Source: Sphingomonas aliaeris (GTDB taxonomy: Bacteria; Pseudomonadota; Alphaproteobacteria; Sphingomonadales; Sphingomonadaceae). Taken from it: a stretch of DNA of 64,000 bases. Position 1 is the stretch's first letter, and every line of letters begins with the position of its first letter. The notes beneath the pieces are model-generated. The model did not search any database, had not been told where the DNA came from, and was given only the letters and a program-made list of their open reading frames with translations. Positions 39,901 through 48,016 of the stretch are shown in pieces. The stretch lies in NCBI RefSeq assembly GCF_016743815.1, contig NZ_CP061035.1, positions 498,501 to 562,500 on the forward strand, read 5' to 3'. Made by a program: the position numbers and the translations under genes.

Positions 39901-40010
39901 GAATTCTGTGATCCCGGCCCGGGGGTGCCGATTTGCGCCGATGCGGACGAATGCCAACCGATAACCCATACAGCCGCACTTGTGCATAACAGTGTCCGCA
40001 CCATCATCAT
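36903..40010 (-). CDS. Large TonB-dependent receptor of the catabolic island
   Basis: The 1035-residue protein starts at a triple ATG (MMMVRTLLCTSAAV) with GGGGATGG upstream. It has a signal peptide ending SASAQ, the TonB-box-like ENIIVTGSLIRG, and the plug motifs VNLLPSGAIGRIEILKDGAA and TYGSDAIGGVVNFITR. The barrel ends in LGVSQKF. This subtype is abundant in sphingomonads. An operator-like site 68 bp upstream links it to the island, so it may import the pathway substrate. It is divergent from the second receptor. Confidence 0.9.
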   Translation of the reverse strand: MMMVRTLLCTSAAVWVIGWHSSASAQIGTPGPGSQNSQPAVNADSQIAGQLPVDPEPLPDTADSGTENIIVTGSLIRGSREDSAVPVDVIGARELQNQGSPSALDLIKNLSVSSGVVGESNQGDSRANGAEGVANINLRGLGPARTLVLLNGKRLVNAGLNIPAVDVNLLPSGAIGRIEILKDGAAATYGSDAIGGVVNFITREQEGFLASGSYRHIRGSAGDYDGAISFGHSGDGFTFLAAFGYQHRSTLESIDRDYTTRPYADNPQGGYTGGGSPGNFDFNGPTGGSAYRADLGCTSLGGFRSLTGSTTDRCSTQYGLYTNLVNPENRYQAYLDAKFDLTDSLKLNLSALYGWSRALYSTTPSVLPTQAPSANAQGGGSGMYVIPTYSPALRDYCTTYGASAGCNIDASGLPVSPATSLPVLFRPFLVGGNPLFATDNDRGSARAGRESESVRLTAGLTYDLAPHISMDLGGTYSQYDRWVDGNDNFVDLLQNALAGFGGPNCAYATTASRAVLTPAQITALAGKNGCTFFNPFSTGIPGNTITGVSNANYAGIRNPAGYDLTPGAGLINDSATIANFYRPTRAHSRTALYVVDAVISGKSGLQLPGGDTGFAVGGQYRKNTYSIAYSATRSLGVYPCPGRILNPAATCQIQTGGLGFIGSDFDRASQSDVYAGFVELQLPITSFINVQLSARYEDYRGVIGSTLDPQARIKIKINDWLSLRGGAGTTFRSPPSQSLVGTLTTLQGINGTFRAVDVVGNPELKPENATTYNGGVIVDAGGLTASIDYWRYDFKGPLESEPVQGIVNAVFGASGTANCSNPAFANLLARFTFSAAGCGVANVQRLRTFLINSADVRTSGVDFQAQFKTPVGGGNATIGANGSYTFEYKIADQTVEGIVVQPAFDAAGLLNYQTTAYPLPKLKGQAFLQYEGGIHALRLQLNYIGKYTDQRGAAIFGPNTANLAGSSVTGGKNLAAFPTIDVTYRVNLPSGTTVAITGQNVFNRNPPFARLDQNYDPFTASPLGATVKLGVSQKF

Positions 40011-40078
40011 CCATCCCCTATCGCCATACTCTGCTGCAACTCGAGCGACTTGCCGCGTCTTATTAGATCGCCAGGCAA

Positions 40079-40096
40079 TAGTGTGCCTGCTTACCT
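40079..40096. promoter_or_regulatory. 18-bp palindromic operator, site 11
   Basis: TAGTGTGCCTGCTTACCT matches 13 of 18 positions of the motif and lies 68 bp before the minus-strand TonB receptor start. Confidence 0.5.
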
Positions 40097-40514
40097 GTTT
40101 TGTCAATTCGGCGTATCTTTTGGCGAGCGAGCGTTCGCTCCAGCGTCCGTCTAGACATCATACCGACTTGGGACCCGGAGCAGTGCTCCGGTCGAAAAAT
40201 AGGGCTCGCATAGACATTTGGCACGCAAGTGCGTGAGGACGGTGCGGCAGGTCGATGCGCCGGCGCACGCCGATACCAACTCAAGGGGGGCTGCCATGGA
40301 GAGCAGACTATGGCGCACCAATTAGTGCTGTGGAGGTGGGGCTGGCGCGGTCGACCGATGCGCCGCCATCGGGTTGTCTACGATCCCGATCACGTCCCAA
40401 AAGTTGCCACCGCGCCGGACGGTTTGGGCCCGAATAGTTTCGGCTTCACGCCCGAGGCTGTCTAGCTGTTCGCATCTAAGCCTCGTCAGGAAGCGTCTCA
40501 ACGCCCTTGACAAC

Positions 40515-40532
40515 TAGTAACCCTGCGTATCA
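40515..40532. promoter_or_regulatory. 18-bp palindromic operator, site 10
   Basis: TAGTAACCCTGCGTATCA matches 14 of 18 positions of the motif and lies 42 bp before the plus-strand TonB receptor. The rest of the 564-bp divergent region (40011-40574) holds no supported gene. Confidence 0.6.
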
Positions 40533-40574
40533 TACACGGCTCGATCGGTAACAGCCGGTGGAACGGGGAGAGAG

Positions 40575-42962
40575 ATGGTGCAGAGTGCACGTTCGTTGTA
40601 TCTGACAGGTATAGCATCGCTGGTTTGGGCGATGCCGGCTTTGGCGCAAACCCAGACCTCCGCCGATCCCGCAGAGCCCGCGGCCGGGCAAATCGCCGGA
40701 TCCCCCACCGTACAGGCTGATGCGCCCGCAGCAGCCGAGACATCAGACAGCAACCTCAGCGAGATCGTCGTAACCGCGCAAAAAAGGTCTGAAAGGCTAC
40801 AGCGCGTACCTATCGCGGTTACCGCGATCAGCAGCACGGTGCTGACCCAGGCGGGGCTCGGCCTGTCAGAGGATCTGCCAAGACTGACGCCGGGTTTGAC
40901 GGTCAACCGGAACGCGAATTTCGTAGGCCTGTTTCTGCGAGGCGTGGGCACGCAATTTGCGAATCCTGGCCTCGAATCCAGTGTCGCTACCTATCAGGAC
41001 GACACGTATATGCCCCGCACCGCGACGGCGGCGTTCGCGTTCAACGACATCGAGCGGATCGAGGTTCTGAAGGGCCCGCAGGGGACATTGTACGGCCGTA
41101 ATGCGGCTGCCGGTGCTGTGCGCATCATCACCAACGATCCGAAAATGGGCTTGTGGGAGGGGAATGCCTCCGTTCAATATGGCCGGTACAATCGGACCGG
41201 TGCGGATGCGGTCATCAATGCGCCGATCGGCGATTCCGTCGCCTTGCGCATCTCCGCAATGTACGATGCCAATGACGGATACGTCACGAGCATCAATCCG
41301 ACGACGCCAAGGTTGCAAAGTCGCAACGTATGGCACGTCAACGGGAAATTGCTCTGGAACGCTACCGACAATCTATCGATCAAATTGTCCGGAGATATTG
41401 GTCGCAAATTCGATCATGAAGGCCAAGCCTTCATCAGCATCGATTCCACATGCCCCGGACTGATTGCAGCATGCCTGGGGGGCAGAGGTGGCAACGGGAC
41501 GCTGGTTTCCGGGCAGGACGGGCCAGCGCGGGGCGATTTCCCTGGTTCGAAGTTCGACACGCGTGATGCCGGCGCAGCGTTGCGGGCCGATCTGACGACC
41601 GGGATCGGTACGGTGTCGTCGATCACCACCTATCGCTATTATAAATTCACCGGCCTGGCGGATCTGGATACTGCCAATATTCCTTTTCAGCATGCACTTA
41701 CCGACGGCGAAAACACCAAATCCTATTCGCAGGAATTCCAGCTCGTCTCGGACAACACGAAAAAGCTGAAATACGTATTCGGGTTGTTTTACTACAAAGA
41801 GAAATCAGGAAGCAATTTCAGCGTCTCCGGTATCGCGATCAACCAGCAACTGGGTGGACCGTTTACGGCGGTCAACGGAAACGTTCGTACTCAGCCCCGA
41901 CTGAACGCCCTGAGCGACTTCGATATCGAATCCTATGCGCCTTATGGAGAGGCCACCTACGATTTCCTCGATTGGTTGGGGCTGACGGTGGGCCTTCGTT
42001 ATACCAGCGAACGCAAGACCCAGAACTCTCAGGACCTGCGGATCATCATTCCGCAGGCCGGAGTAAACGTTTCGGCATTCGGCACGCCCTTCGGACCGCG
42101 CGAAGCGAAGTTCGACAAGCTCACGCCGAGAGTTAGCATCAACGTAAAGCCCTCGCGCGATCTGCTTTTCTACGCCAGCTTCAGCCGCGGATTCAAATCC
42201 GGCGGTATCAATTCGCCCGATTTCGCCCGTTCGCCAATCATATTGCCCGAAGTGCTCGACAGCTACGAGCTGGGCGCGAAAACGGAATTCGGCAACGTCC
42301 GTCTGAACGGATCCGCTTTCTATTATGATTACAGCAATTTGCAGGTGACTATAACAAGTGCGCAATGTGGTGGTTCATGCGTTTTCAACGCGGCGAATGC
42401 GACGATCAAGGGGGTGGAAGCCGATACGGAATGGGCACCGACCAGCGCGCTGAATCTCGGTGCCGGATTCAGCTACCTCGACACCAAGTTCAAGAACTTC
42501 GCGGCTGGCCAGTCATTCGTACCTGCCTCGGGCACGGCAGCGTGCACGGCAGCGACCGCGACGCCGAATCCCGCGGATGACGGGGCATGCCTGGGCTATT
42601 CGCTTATCACCAAGGACCAGAGCGGCAGGCCGTTGCCCCAGGCGCCCAAGCTGACGACCTATGTGCGCGGCAGTTACACGGCCGAGTTGCCGAACGGTGC
42701 CAAGTTGCGCTTCAACGCATTGTGGAACCATACGGGCAGGTACTTCTATGGTCCTGATGCGACCTTCGGCATCGAGCCGTCGAAAGACCTGGTATCCGGG
42801 GCGATCACTTTTATCACCGCTGACGATTTCTCGCTCAGCGTCTTCGGCGACAATCTTCTGGACGACAAGTACAACACCCAGTTTGCACGGCAACAGACCG
42901 GCGGCTGGACCGTCCCGGGCATGCCGCGCACCTGGGGCGTGAAGCTCGCAAAGAAGTTCTAA
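40575..42962 (+). CDS. TonB-dependent receptor (FecA-like subtype common in degradation clusters)
   Basis: The 795-residue protein has a signal peptide (ALAQT), the TonB-box-like LSEIVVTAQKRSERLQRVPI, and the plug motifs RIEVLKGPQGTLYGRNA and AGAVRIITNDP. The barrel contains FYASFSRGFKSGG and ends WGVKLAKKF. GGGGAGAGAG precedes the ATG. Receptors with this VVTAQKR signature are the usual outer-membrane gate for aromatic, terpenoid or steroid substrates in sphingomonads. A terminator follows directly. Confidence 0.93.
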   Translation: MVQSARSLYLTGIASLVWAMPALAQTQTSADPAEPAAGQIAGSPTVQADAPAAAETSDSNLSEIVVTAQKRSERLQRVPIAVTAISSTVLTQAGLGLSEDLPRLTPGLTVNRNANFVGLFLRGVGTQFANPGLESSVATYQDDTYMPRTATAAFAFNDIERIEVLKGPQGTLYGRNAAAGAVRIITNDPKMGLWEGNASVQYGRYNRTGADAVINAPIGDSVALRISAMYDANDGYVTSINPTTPRLQSRNVWHVNGKLLWNATDNLSIKLSGDIGRKFDHEGQAFISIDSTCPGLIAACLGGRGGNGTLVSGQDGPARGDFPGSKFDTRDAGAALRADLTTGIGTVSSITTYRYYKFTGLADLDTANIPFQHALTDGENTKSYSQEFQLVSDNTKKLKYVFGLFYYKEKSGSNFSVSGIAINQQLGGPFTAVNGNVRTQPRLNALSDFDIESYAPYGEATYDFLDWLGLTVGLRYTSERKTQNSQDLRIIIPQAGVNVSAFGTPFGPREAKFDKLTPRVSINVKPSRDLLFYASFSRGFKSGGINSPDFARSPIILPEVLDSYELGAKTEFGNVRLNGSAFYYDYSNLQVTITSAQCGGSCVFNAANATIKGVEADTEWAPTSALNLGAGFSYLDTKFKNFAAGQSFVPASGTAACTAATATPNPADDGACLGYSLITKDQSGRPLPQAPKLTTYVRGSYTAELPNGAKLRFNALWNHTGRYFYGPDATFGIEPSKDLVSGAITFITADDFSLSVFGDNLLDDKYNTQFARQQTGGWTVPGMPRTWGVKLAKKF

Positions 42963-42972
42963 AAGGGGGGAA

Positions 42973-43009
42973 GGGGTGCGGTCGCGAGAGTGACTGCACC
43001 CCCTTTTTT
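42973..43009 (+). terminator. Rho-independent terminator after TonB receptor
   Basis: GGGGTGCGGTC and GACTGCACCCC form an 11-bp stem with one mismatch. They are followed by C and six T, beginning 10 bases after the stop codon. Confidence 0.9.
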
Positions 43010-43322
43010 GAAAGCCCGGTCGTCGCGGGGATCAGCCGTTTACGCGTGTCGACATTCGCCACGCGAACGAGAGGTCGGGACGATCTTGTCGTCCACTGCC
43101 CGGAACTTGCCATATTCGGGCGTGTTATCGAGCACTAAAATCGGCGCGCGAGCCGGCGTCCTCACGGCGGCGGTGGAACTCGGCTACAACCGCCGAATAC
43201 GCCTGCCCATGACAGAAAAAGTCTTCTTTGGGGACGTCACCGGGTCGGCGTTTATCATACTGCTATCGGCGTAGCGCATGACGATGAAGAAGTCGGTCAG
43301 AGGGCTGGCGAGCGGCAATCGG
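43010..43322. other. Intergenic region without supported features
   Basis: About 310 bases between the receptor terminator and the 3' end of the phosphotransferase gene. A 95-codon plus-strand frame has no domain. Confidence 0.4.
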
Positions 43323-44645
43323 TCATGATGTCTCCGCCCGTTCAGTTCGCGCCGAGGCGAACCGGCGCAGAGTGTCGCCGATGCCGTCCGTTCGCCACGC
43401 GTTCAGAAAGTTGTTGAGGATCTGCAACTGCGCGCGCGCCAGAAAGTGATCGCGGATGATCGGATCCCTGCGGTCCGCCGCCTGCGCATATTCGGGGCAA
43501 TGCTGGGCGATGACCGTTGGCGCATCGATAATCCAGGCCAGCCCAAGAAGCGCGGTGGACAATTGCACCAGATCGTCGAGCCGCGCGACATCGATCGCCG
43601 GACCGCCGGTCGATCGATAGGTATCGACCAGCAGGTGCAGGAGTTCAGCCCGGTGAAGATTGACGAAGTCGATCTCGGCCGAACAGACCATCCCGAAAAA
43701 GGCTTGGGCCAAGTTCATCTGGCCGACGCTGCCCCAGTCGAGCAATCCTGCCTTGAGACCATCCCCATCCTGCCGGAACCAGGCATTATCGATGTTCATG
43801 TTCCAGTGGCAGAGCGCGACGTAGTCCCGGTCGCGCGCGAGTTCGTCCCGGATTGCGTCTTCCAGCCCTATCGCGATTTCGGCCTCCTGGGCGAGGCGGT
43901 CGAGGAATGCGGGATCGCCGAGCCCGTCCTGCAGCAGGGTCGGGTTGCGTCGCGCGAATTCGCGCAGCGCCGCGATCTTGCCCGGCAAAGCATCGCGGCC
44001 GAACGGGATGCGGCTGCCATGATCCTCGGTCGGTACATAGGGAAAGTTCTTCTCCAGATCGCCTAGCGCGCCCGCTTTGTGCCGCCCCGCGAGCGTGCCC
44101 ATCGCGCGCGCCAGTTCCCGGTAATATGGCAGCGGATCGTCGAGTTCGTAATCAAGGCATTTGTCGAGCGCGGACTCGATATCGCCTTCGCCAAACGCGA
44201 TACGCTCAGTGATCAGCAATCCGGCGGGGATCGCCGCATCATAATCCGCGAAATAGCATTTCGCGACGTCGATCGGAAAATTCTCGCGTCGCGACAGCAG
44301 CGCGAAATGCACTTCGGGTGCCATGATGGGCGTGAAGAGTTCGCGTAGGGGATCGCCGAAATCGCGTGGGAACTTCACGAACAGGTGCTGGTGAAGGCTT
44401 GCGTCGCTGCGCGTATATTCCACGTCGAGAAGCAGTTTCCGGCCCATGCCGCCACCAAAGAATTCGGTCGCGGCATTTATGGCGGCGACCGCATTGTCGT
44501 GCGCCAGTGCTCCGCTTGCGTGGAACGCGGTGGTCAGGAAAGCTGGTCCCCCGTCCAGCAAGGCGGCAATCGACGTCGGGAAATCAACGCCGAGTTCGCG
44601 CCCTGTGGCGAGCCTTGGTGGCTCGCTCTCGATGGAATCATCCAT
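43323..44645 (-). CDS. Atypical aminoglycoside-phosphotransferase-fold protein
   Basis: The 440-residue protein, starting MDDSIESEPPRL, has the APH/choline-kinase fold layout. Phosphate and nucleotide region residues FVKFPRDF lie near residue 90. In the catalytic loop CHWNMNIDNAWF the usual HxDxxxxN Asp is Asn. The metal-binding segment GLLDWGSVGQMNLAQAFFG follows. Related proteins accompany CoA-dependent degradation clusters in sphingomonads and actinobacteria, but their substrate is unknown. The start overlaps the stop of the Gfo/Idh gene by 8 bp, so the two are co-expressed. Confidence 0.75.
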   Translation of the reverse strand: MDDSIESEPPRLATGRELGVDFPTSIAALLDGGPAFLTTAFHASGALAHDNAVAAINAATEFFGGGMGRKLLLDVEYTRSDASLHQHLFVKFPRDFGDPLRELFTPIMAPEVHFALLSRRENFPIDVAKCYFADYDAAIPAGLLITERIAFGEGDIESALDKCLDYELDDPLPYYRELARAMGTLAGRHKAGALGDLEKNFPYVPTEDHGSRIPFGRDALPGKIAALREFARRNPTLLQDGLGDPAFLDRLAQEAEIAIGLEDAIRDELARDRDYVALCHWNMNIDNAWFRQDGDGLKAGLLDWGSVGQMNLAQAFFGMVCSAEIDFVNLHRAELLHLLVDTYRSTGGPAIDVARLDDLVQLSTALLGLAWIIDAPTVIAQHCPEYAQAADRRDPIIRDHFLARAQLQILNNFLNAWRTDGIGDTLRRFASARTERAETS

Positions 44646-45744
44646 CGGTGATGTCGATCGATCGCCCTCCGGCCGCCGCCGAGGCTTCAATCGCCGCGAT
44701 CATGCGGTGACGTGCGACCGCCGCATCGAAGGAAGGCGCGAGACGCGATCCGGTCGCGATGTCGTTCGCAAGCTGGCGGTAGCTGCGATAGACATTGCCG
44801 ATAACGGCGGGCAGATCTGCATCGCCGCTATACTTTGCCGGAACCGAAAGCGGTGCGAGTGCTTCTCCCGATCGTGCGCCGCTGATCTGCAGGTCGGCGA
44901 GCTGTGCATGCCCCACGGGTCCACTGATCTGCAGGTCTCCGGCGGTGCCGTTGATCTCGAGCAGAAAACCCGTCCCGGCGGGCATCCCACCGCGATAATG
45001 GACCGACAGCAAGGCGCCGCCCTTCAGCACGCCGTGCAGCATGATCTGGTCCGGTGCCGTCAGTGGCACGGTGCGGTTCTCGCCCAGCACGAGCTGCTCG
45101 GTACGGCGATTGCCCAGTCGTGCGCTGACCTGGACCAGATCGCCAAGGATCTGCGCAACGCCGTCCAACGTGTGGCCGAGCGGGATCGTCAGCATCGTCG
45201 CGCCGTTCGTCACGTCGGCGTTATAGGCGTCCGCCGGTGGGACGACCGGACCCCAGACGCCGCCATTGCCGATCAGCGTGGCGGATAGCACCTCCCCGAC
45301 ATAACCGTCGGCGATCAGATCGCGGGCATAGGCCAGTTCGGGCGCGAACCGCGCCTGCATGCCGCATGTTGCGACGACACCGGCTGCTCTCGCCGCGTCC
45401 GCCATCTCGATCGCTTCGTCCAATCCGTTGCCGAGCGGCCATTCGCAATAGACGTGTTTCCCGGCGGCCAGTGCCGTGCGGACCAAGGCGAGATGGGCCG
45501 GCACCTTGACGGTGACCGCAACCAGATCGACCGCGTCGCACGCGCACAGATCCTCAACCGAGGCGAAATGTCGCGGAATGTCGTAATGCTCGGCGGCCGC
45601 GCGCGCGCTTTCGATGCGGGTCGTGGAGACCGCTTCGATGCGATACTGATCGGGCAACAGTCGCAGGGCCGGGACATGTGCGATGGCGCCCCAGCTACGA
45701 TCCGGTTGAATTCCAATGATGCCGACGCCGATTGCCTTGGCCAT
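44638..45744 (-). CDS. Gfo/Idh/MocA-family oxidoreductase
   Basis: The 368-residue protein has an N-terminal Rossmann domain (VGIIGIQPDRSWGAIAHVPA). CEWPLG stands at the position of the family's EKP motif, and the C-terminal alpha/beta domain contains LSVHYRGGMPAGTGFLLEI. The family oxidises or reduces hydroxyls of sugars, inositols or other polyols with NAD(P). It is divergent from an SDR, and an operator site lies between them, 43 bp before its ATG. Confidence 0.88.
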   Translation of the reverse strand: MAKAIGVGIIGIQPDRSWGAIAHVPALRLLPDQYRIEAVSTTRIESARAAAEHYDIPRHFASVEDLCACDAVDLVAVTVKVPAHLALVRTALAAGKHVYCEWPLGNGLDEAIEMADAARAAGVVATCGMQARFAPELAYARDLIADGYVGEVLSATLIGNGGVWGPVVPPADAYNADVTNGATMLTIPLGHTLDGVAQILGDLVQVSARLGNRRTEQLVLGENRTVPLTAPDQIMLHGVLKGGALLSVHYRGGMPAGTGFLLEINGTAGDLQISGPVGHAQLADLQISGARSGEALAPLSVPAKYSGDADLPAVIGNVYRSYRQLANDIATGSRLAPSFDAAVARHRMIAAIEASAAAGGRSIDITDG

Positions 45745-45787
45745 ACGCTCTCCGTTCTACACTGTTGAAGCGCACATCGCGCTGATG

Positions 45788-45805
45788 TAGTATGCTGGCT
45801 AACTT
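45788..45805. promoter_or_regulatory. 18-bp palindromic operator, site 3
   Basis: TAGTATGCTGGCTAACTT matches 13 of 18 positions of the motif. It lies between the divergent Gfo/Idh gene and the SDR at 45826. Confidence 0.6.
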
Positions 45806-45825
45806 AATGCAAAAGGTTGGAGTGG

Positions 45826-46668
45826 ATGGCAAGGATATTGGTCGTCGGCGGCGCCGGCGGGGTCGGTTCGGCCGTCGTAAGACAGCGCATCGCCGCTGGT
45901 GATGCGGTTTCTGCGACGGTGTTGAACGATGCCGAGGCTTCGAAAGTAGCAGCGGTGCACGGCACCTCTGTCGCAACGCATCGCCTAGATCTGTCGCATC
46001 CTGATTCGGTGGTGGCCGGGCTTCAGCCGGCGTTGGCGTCGGGGATCGACGCCATCGTGGTGTGCGTGGCCGTCTCACCGTACGGCCCGTCGGAAACGAC
46101 GCCGCTCGATGTTTACCGCCGAACGATGGACATCAACCTGCTGTCGGCGGCAGCAATCTACCAGGCGGCGATGCCGGCTTTGCGCGCTAGTCAGGGGCGG
46201 CTTGTCTACATCACGTCGATGGCAGGCAAGGCGGCTATGCCGTTCATCGGCCCTTACGCCGCATCCAAGTTCGCGCTGGAGGGGCTTGGCGACGTGATGC
46301 GCCGGGAGGCTGCGCCGCAGGGCGTGAAGATCAGCATGATCGAGCCGGGCGGTATCAAGACGCCGATGATGGAAGAGCAACTCGCTTCGATCGATAGTCG
46401 GATCGCCGGTTTGTCGGCGGAGGAATCGGAGCGCTACGGCGCGCTGTACCGCCAGTTCAAGATGTTGTCGGCCGAGGCTTATGTGCAAGGCGCGTCGAGC
46501 GCGGATGAGGTAGCGGAATCGGTGGGTGCCGCGCTCGACGATGCGCAGCCGAAAGCGCGGTATATCGTCGGTGCGGGCGCGGAGCAGTTGATCGGCATGG
46601 CGCGGACGCTGAGCGATGCGGAACTGGATGGTGCCTTTGCCCAGATGTACGCCGCGGTAGACGCATGA
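45826..46668 (+). CDS. SDR-family oxidoreductase
   Basis: MARILVVGGAGGVGSAVV opens a 280-residue SDR with a shortened cofactor motif (GGAGGVG), active-site Ser in YITSMAG and YAASK. The tail beyond the fold includes SAEAYVQGASSADEVAES and RYIVGAGAEQLIGMA, typical of the group that resembles retinol or sterol dehydrogenases. GGAG lies upstream; a GTG/ATG three codons earlier is less likely. It is followed after 51 bp by the Rieske ferredoxin gene. Confidence 0.88.
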   Translation: MARILVVGGAGGVGSAVVRQRIAAGDAVSATVLNDAEASKVAAVHGTSVATHRLDLSHPDSVVAGLQPALASGIDAIVVCVAVSPYGPSETTPLDVYRRTMDINLLSAAAIYQAAMPALRASQGRLVYITSMAGKAAMPFIGPYAASKFALEGLGDVMRREAAPQGVKISMIEPGGIKTPMMEEQLASIDSRIAGLSAEESERYGALYRQFKMLSAEAYVQGASSADEVAESVGAALDDAQPKARYIVGAGAEQLIGMARTLSDAELDGAFAQMYAAVDA

Positions 46669-46719
46669 TCCTATGCCAAGACGCCCGGCGTCGCTGATGG
46701 GTCGGGCGAGCGCGAGACG

Positions 46720-47046
46720 ATGGATCGGGAGCAACCGGTGCCGCAGATAATGCTCCCGATACCATCGATCGCGGTCGGCCGGTCTGCGGTCGTCGATGTT
46801 GACGGGACCCAGATACTGTTATGCCGGACCGCCGCCGGACTACATGCCACGCGGGGCACATGCCCGCACCAGAACAAGTCGCTGGAGGGCGCGCGGGTAC
46901 GCGGCGTACTGGTGATGTGCCCGTGGCATGGGGCCATGTTCGATCTGGATACCGGGACGTCGCGGTCACCGCAACTCACGGATCGACCGTTAAGAATCTA
47001 TCGGTGCGTCGAGCAGGACGGCGAGGTGATGATCGACCTCGACTGA
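46720..47046 (+). CDS. Rieske-type ferredoxin
   Basis: The 108-residue protein has one Rieske 2Fe-2S site, CPHQNKSLEG and CPWHGAMFDLDTG, with two Cys and two His as ligands. It resembles ferredoxin components of ring-hydroxylating oxygenases and probably feeds electrons to the Rieske oxygenase at 48017-49414. It converges with the flavodoxin-like gene, with 4 bp between stop codons. The start is uncertain; GTG at 46738 is an alternative. Confidence 0.87.
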   Translation: MDREQPVPQIMLPIPSIAVGRSAVVDVDGTQILLCRTAAGLHATRGTCPHQNKSLEGARVRGVLVMCPWHGAMFDLDTGTSRSPQLTDRPLRIYRCVEQDGEVMIDLD

Positions 47047-47050
47047 GCGG

Positions 47051-47680
47051 CTATCGCCGCGCCGCTTCTATCATAGTACGTACGATGGCCGGCACGCGGG
47101 CGAGCGATGCGTCCGACAGTCCGTAGCGGGGAAGTGGGATGCCAAACAGCCGCCGCCGCCCAGAGTCGGTGCGGAACAGGTATGTCACGGTCTGGATAAG
47201 GCTGCCGATCTGGCTGCCGAAATGGATCAGCCCGTCCTGACCGACAAAGCGTCCGCCACGCGCCTCGCCGAGACGCCGAACCTCGGCCGTATTCTTTTCC
47301 CAAAGGCGGCGGCAGACGGCGATCACGCCGAATGCGCGTCCGTCCAAAATCGCTGCGGCGTCAGATTCCATGAAAGACCGCACCGGCACCGCCGGCATTC
47401 CGCCCCATGTGTTGCTAAAGAGAAAAACGAGATCATAATCTCCGGTGATCGCCTCCGGTGGATCGTAGCGCATGGCGAAGGTCTTGCCTTGCTGCGCCGC
47501 ATCCGCCCAGAATTTCGCGGCAGCGATATCGAAGGGGCGGTGCGGGGCCTCGCCCGGTTCCGCGAAATCGATCGCACAGAGTGTCGGCGTCACCCCAAGG
47601 GAGCGGCAAGCGCTCACCGCCGCCTCTGCCGCGCGCTTCGCTTCACCGGTGAAGCTGTAATAGAGCAAAAGACAATTCAT
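47051..47680 (-). CDS. Flavodoxin-like protein
   Basis: From MNCLLLYYSFTGEAKRAAEA the 209-residue protein has the FMN phosphate loop (YSFTGEAKRA) and the ring-binding stretch LVFLFSNTWGGMPA. It lacks a dialkylrecorsinol-type C-terminal domain. It could be an FMN electron carrier or NAD(P)H:quinone-type reductase serving the neighbouring Rieske system. In-frame codons upstream are present, but there is no good ribosome binding site for either start. Confidence 0.75.
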   Translation of the reverse strand: MNCLLLYYSFTGEAKRAAEAAVSACRSLGVTPTLCAIDFAEPGEAPHRPFDIAAAKFWADAAQQGKTFAMRYDPPEAITGDYDLVFLFSNTWGGMPAVPVRSFMESDAAAILDGRAFGVIAVCRRLWEKNTAEVRRLGEARGGRFVGQDGLIHFGSQIGSLIQTVTYLFRTDSGRRRLFGIPLPRYGLSDASLARVPAIVRTMIEAARR

Positions 47681-47889
47681 GGTTGCAACACCTGCATCAT
47701 GGTTGGGCGGAGTACGAACAGGGAGGAGCAAAATCTCCGGCTGTCGTTTCTCTGCGCGCGTGTCCAGCACCGACCGAAACCGCGCGGACTGTGAGCCGCT
47801 GCATAGGGGCGATCGTCACTTTCGGATCGGATGCAGGCGATGTGTCAATTTCCAATCCACCCAATCCTGTCAGCAGCGCCCAACAATAA

Positions 47890-47907
47890 ACGTGCGCTTG
47901 CGTACTA
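47890..47907. promoter_or_regulatory. 18-bp palindromic operator, site 4
   Basis: ACGTGCGCTTGCGTACTA matches 13 of 18 positions of the motif, 109 bp before the Rieske oxygenase start and 209 bp before the divergent flavodoxin-like start. Nothing else was recognised in the 336-bp gap. Confidence 0.55.
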
Positions 47908-48016
47908 GATACAGGTTCATTATGTCAATGTCGCAACGTTGGAATCGTGCGGTAAGCGCATGGGAACCGGTGAGCTGCAAACGCCTCGAAGCGTAGCCTT
48001 GCGAAGGAGAGAGAGT

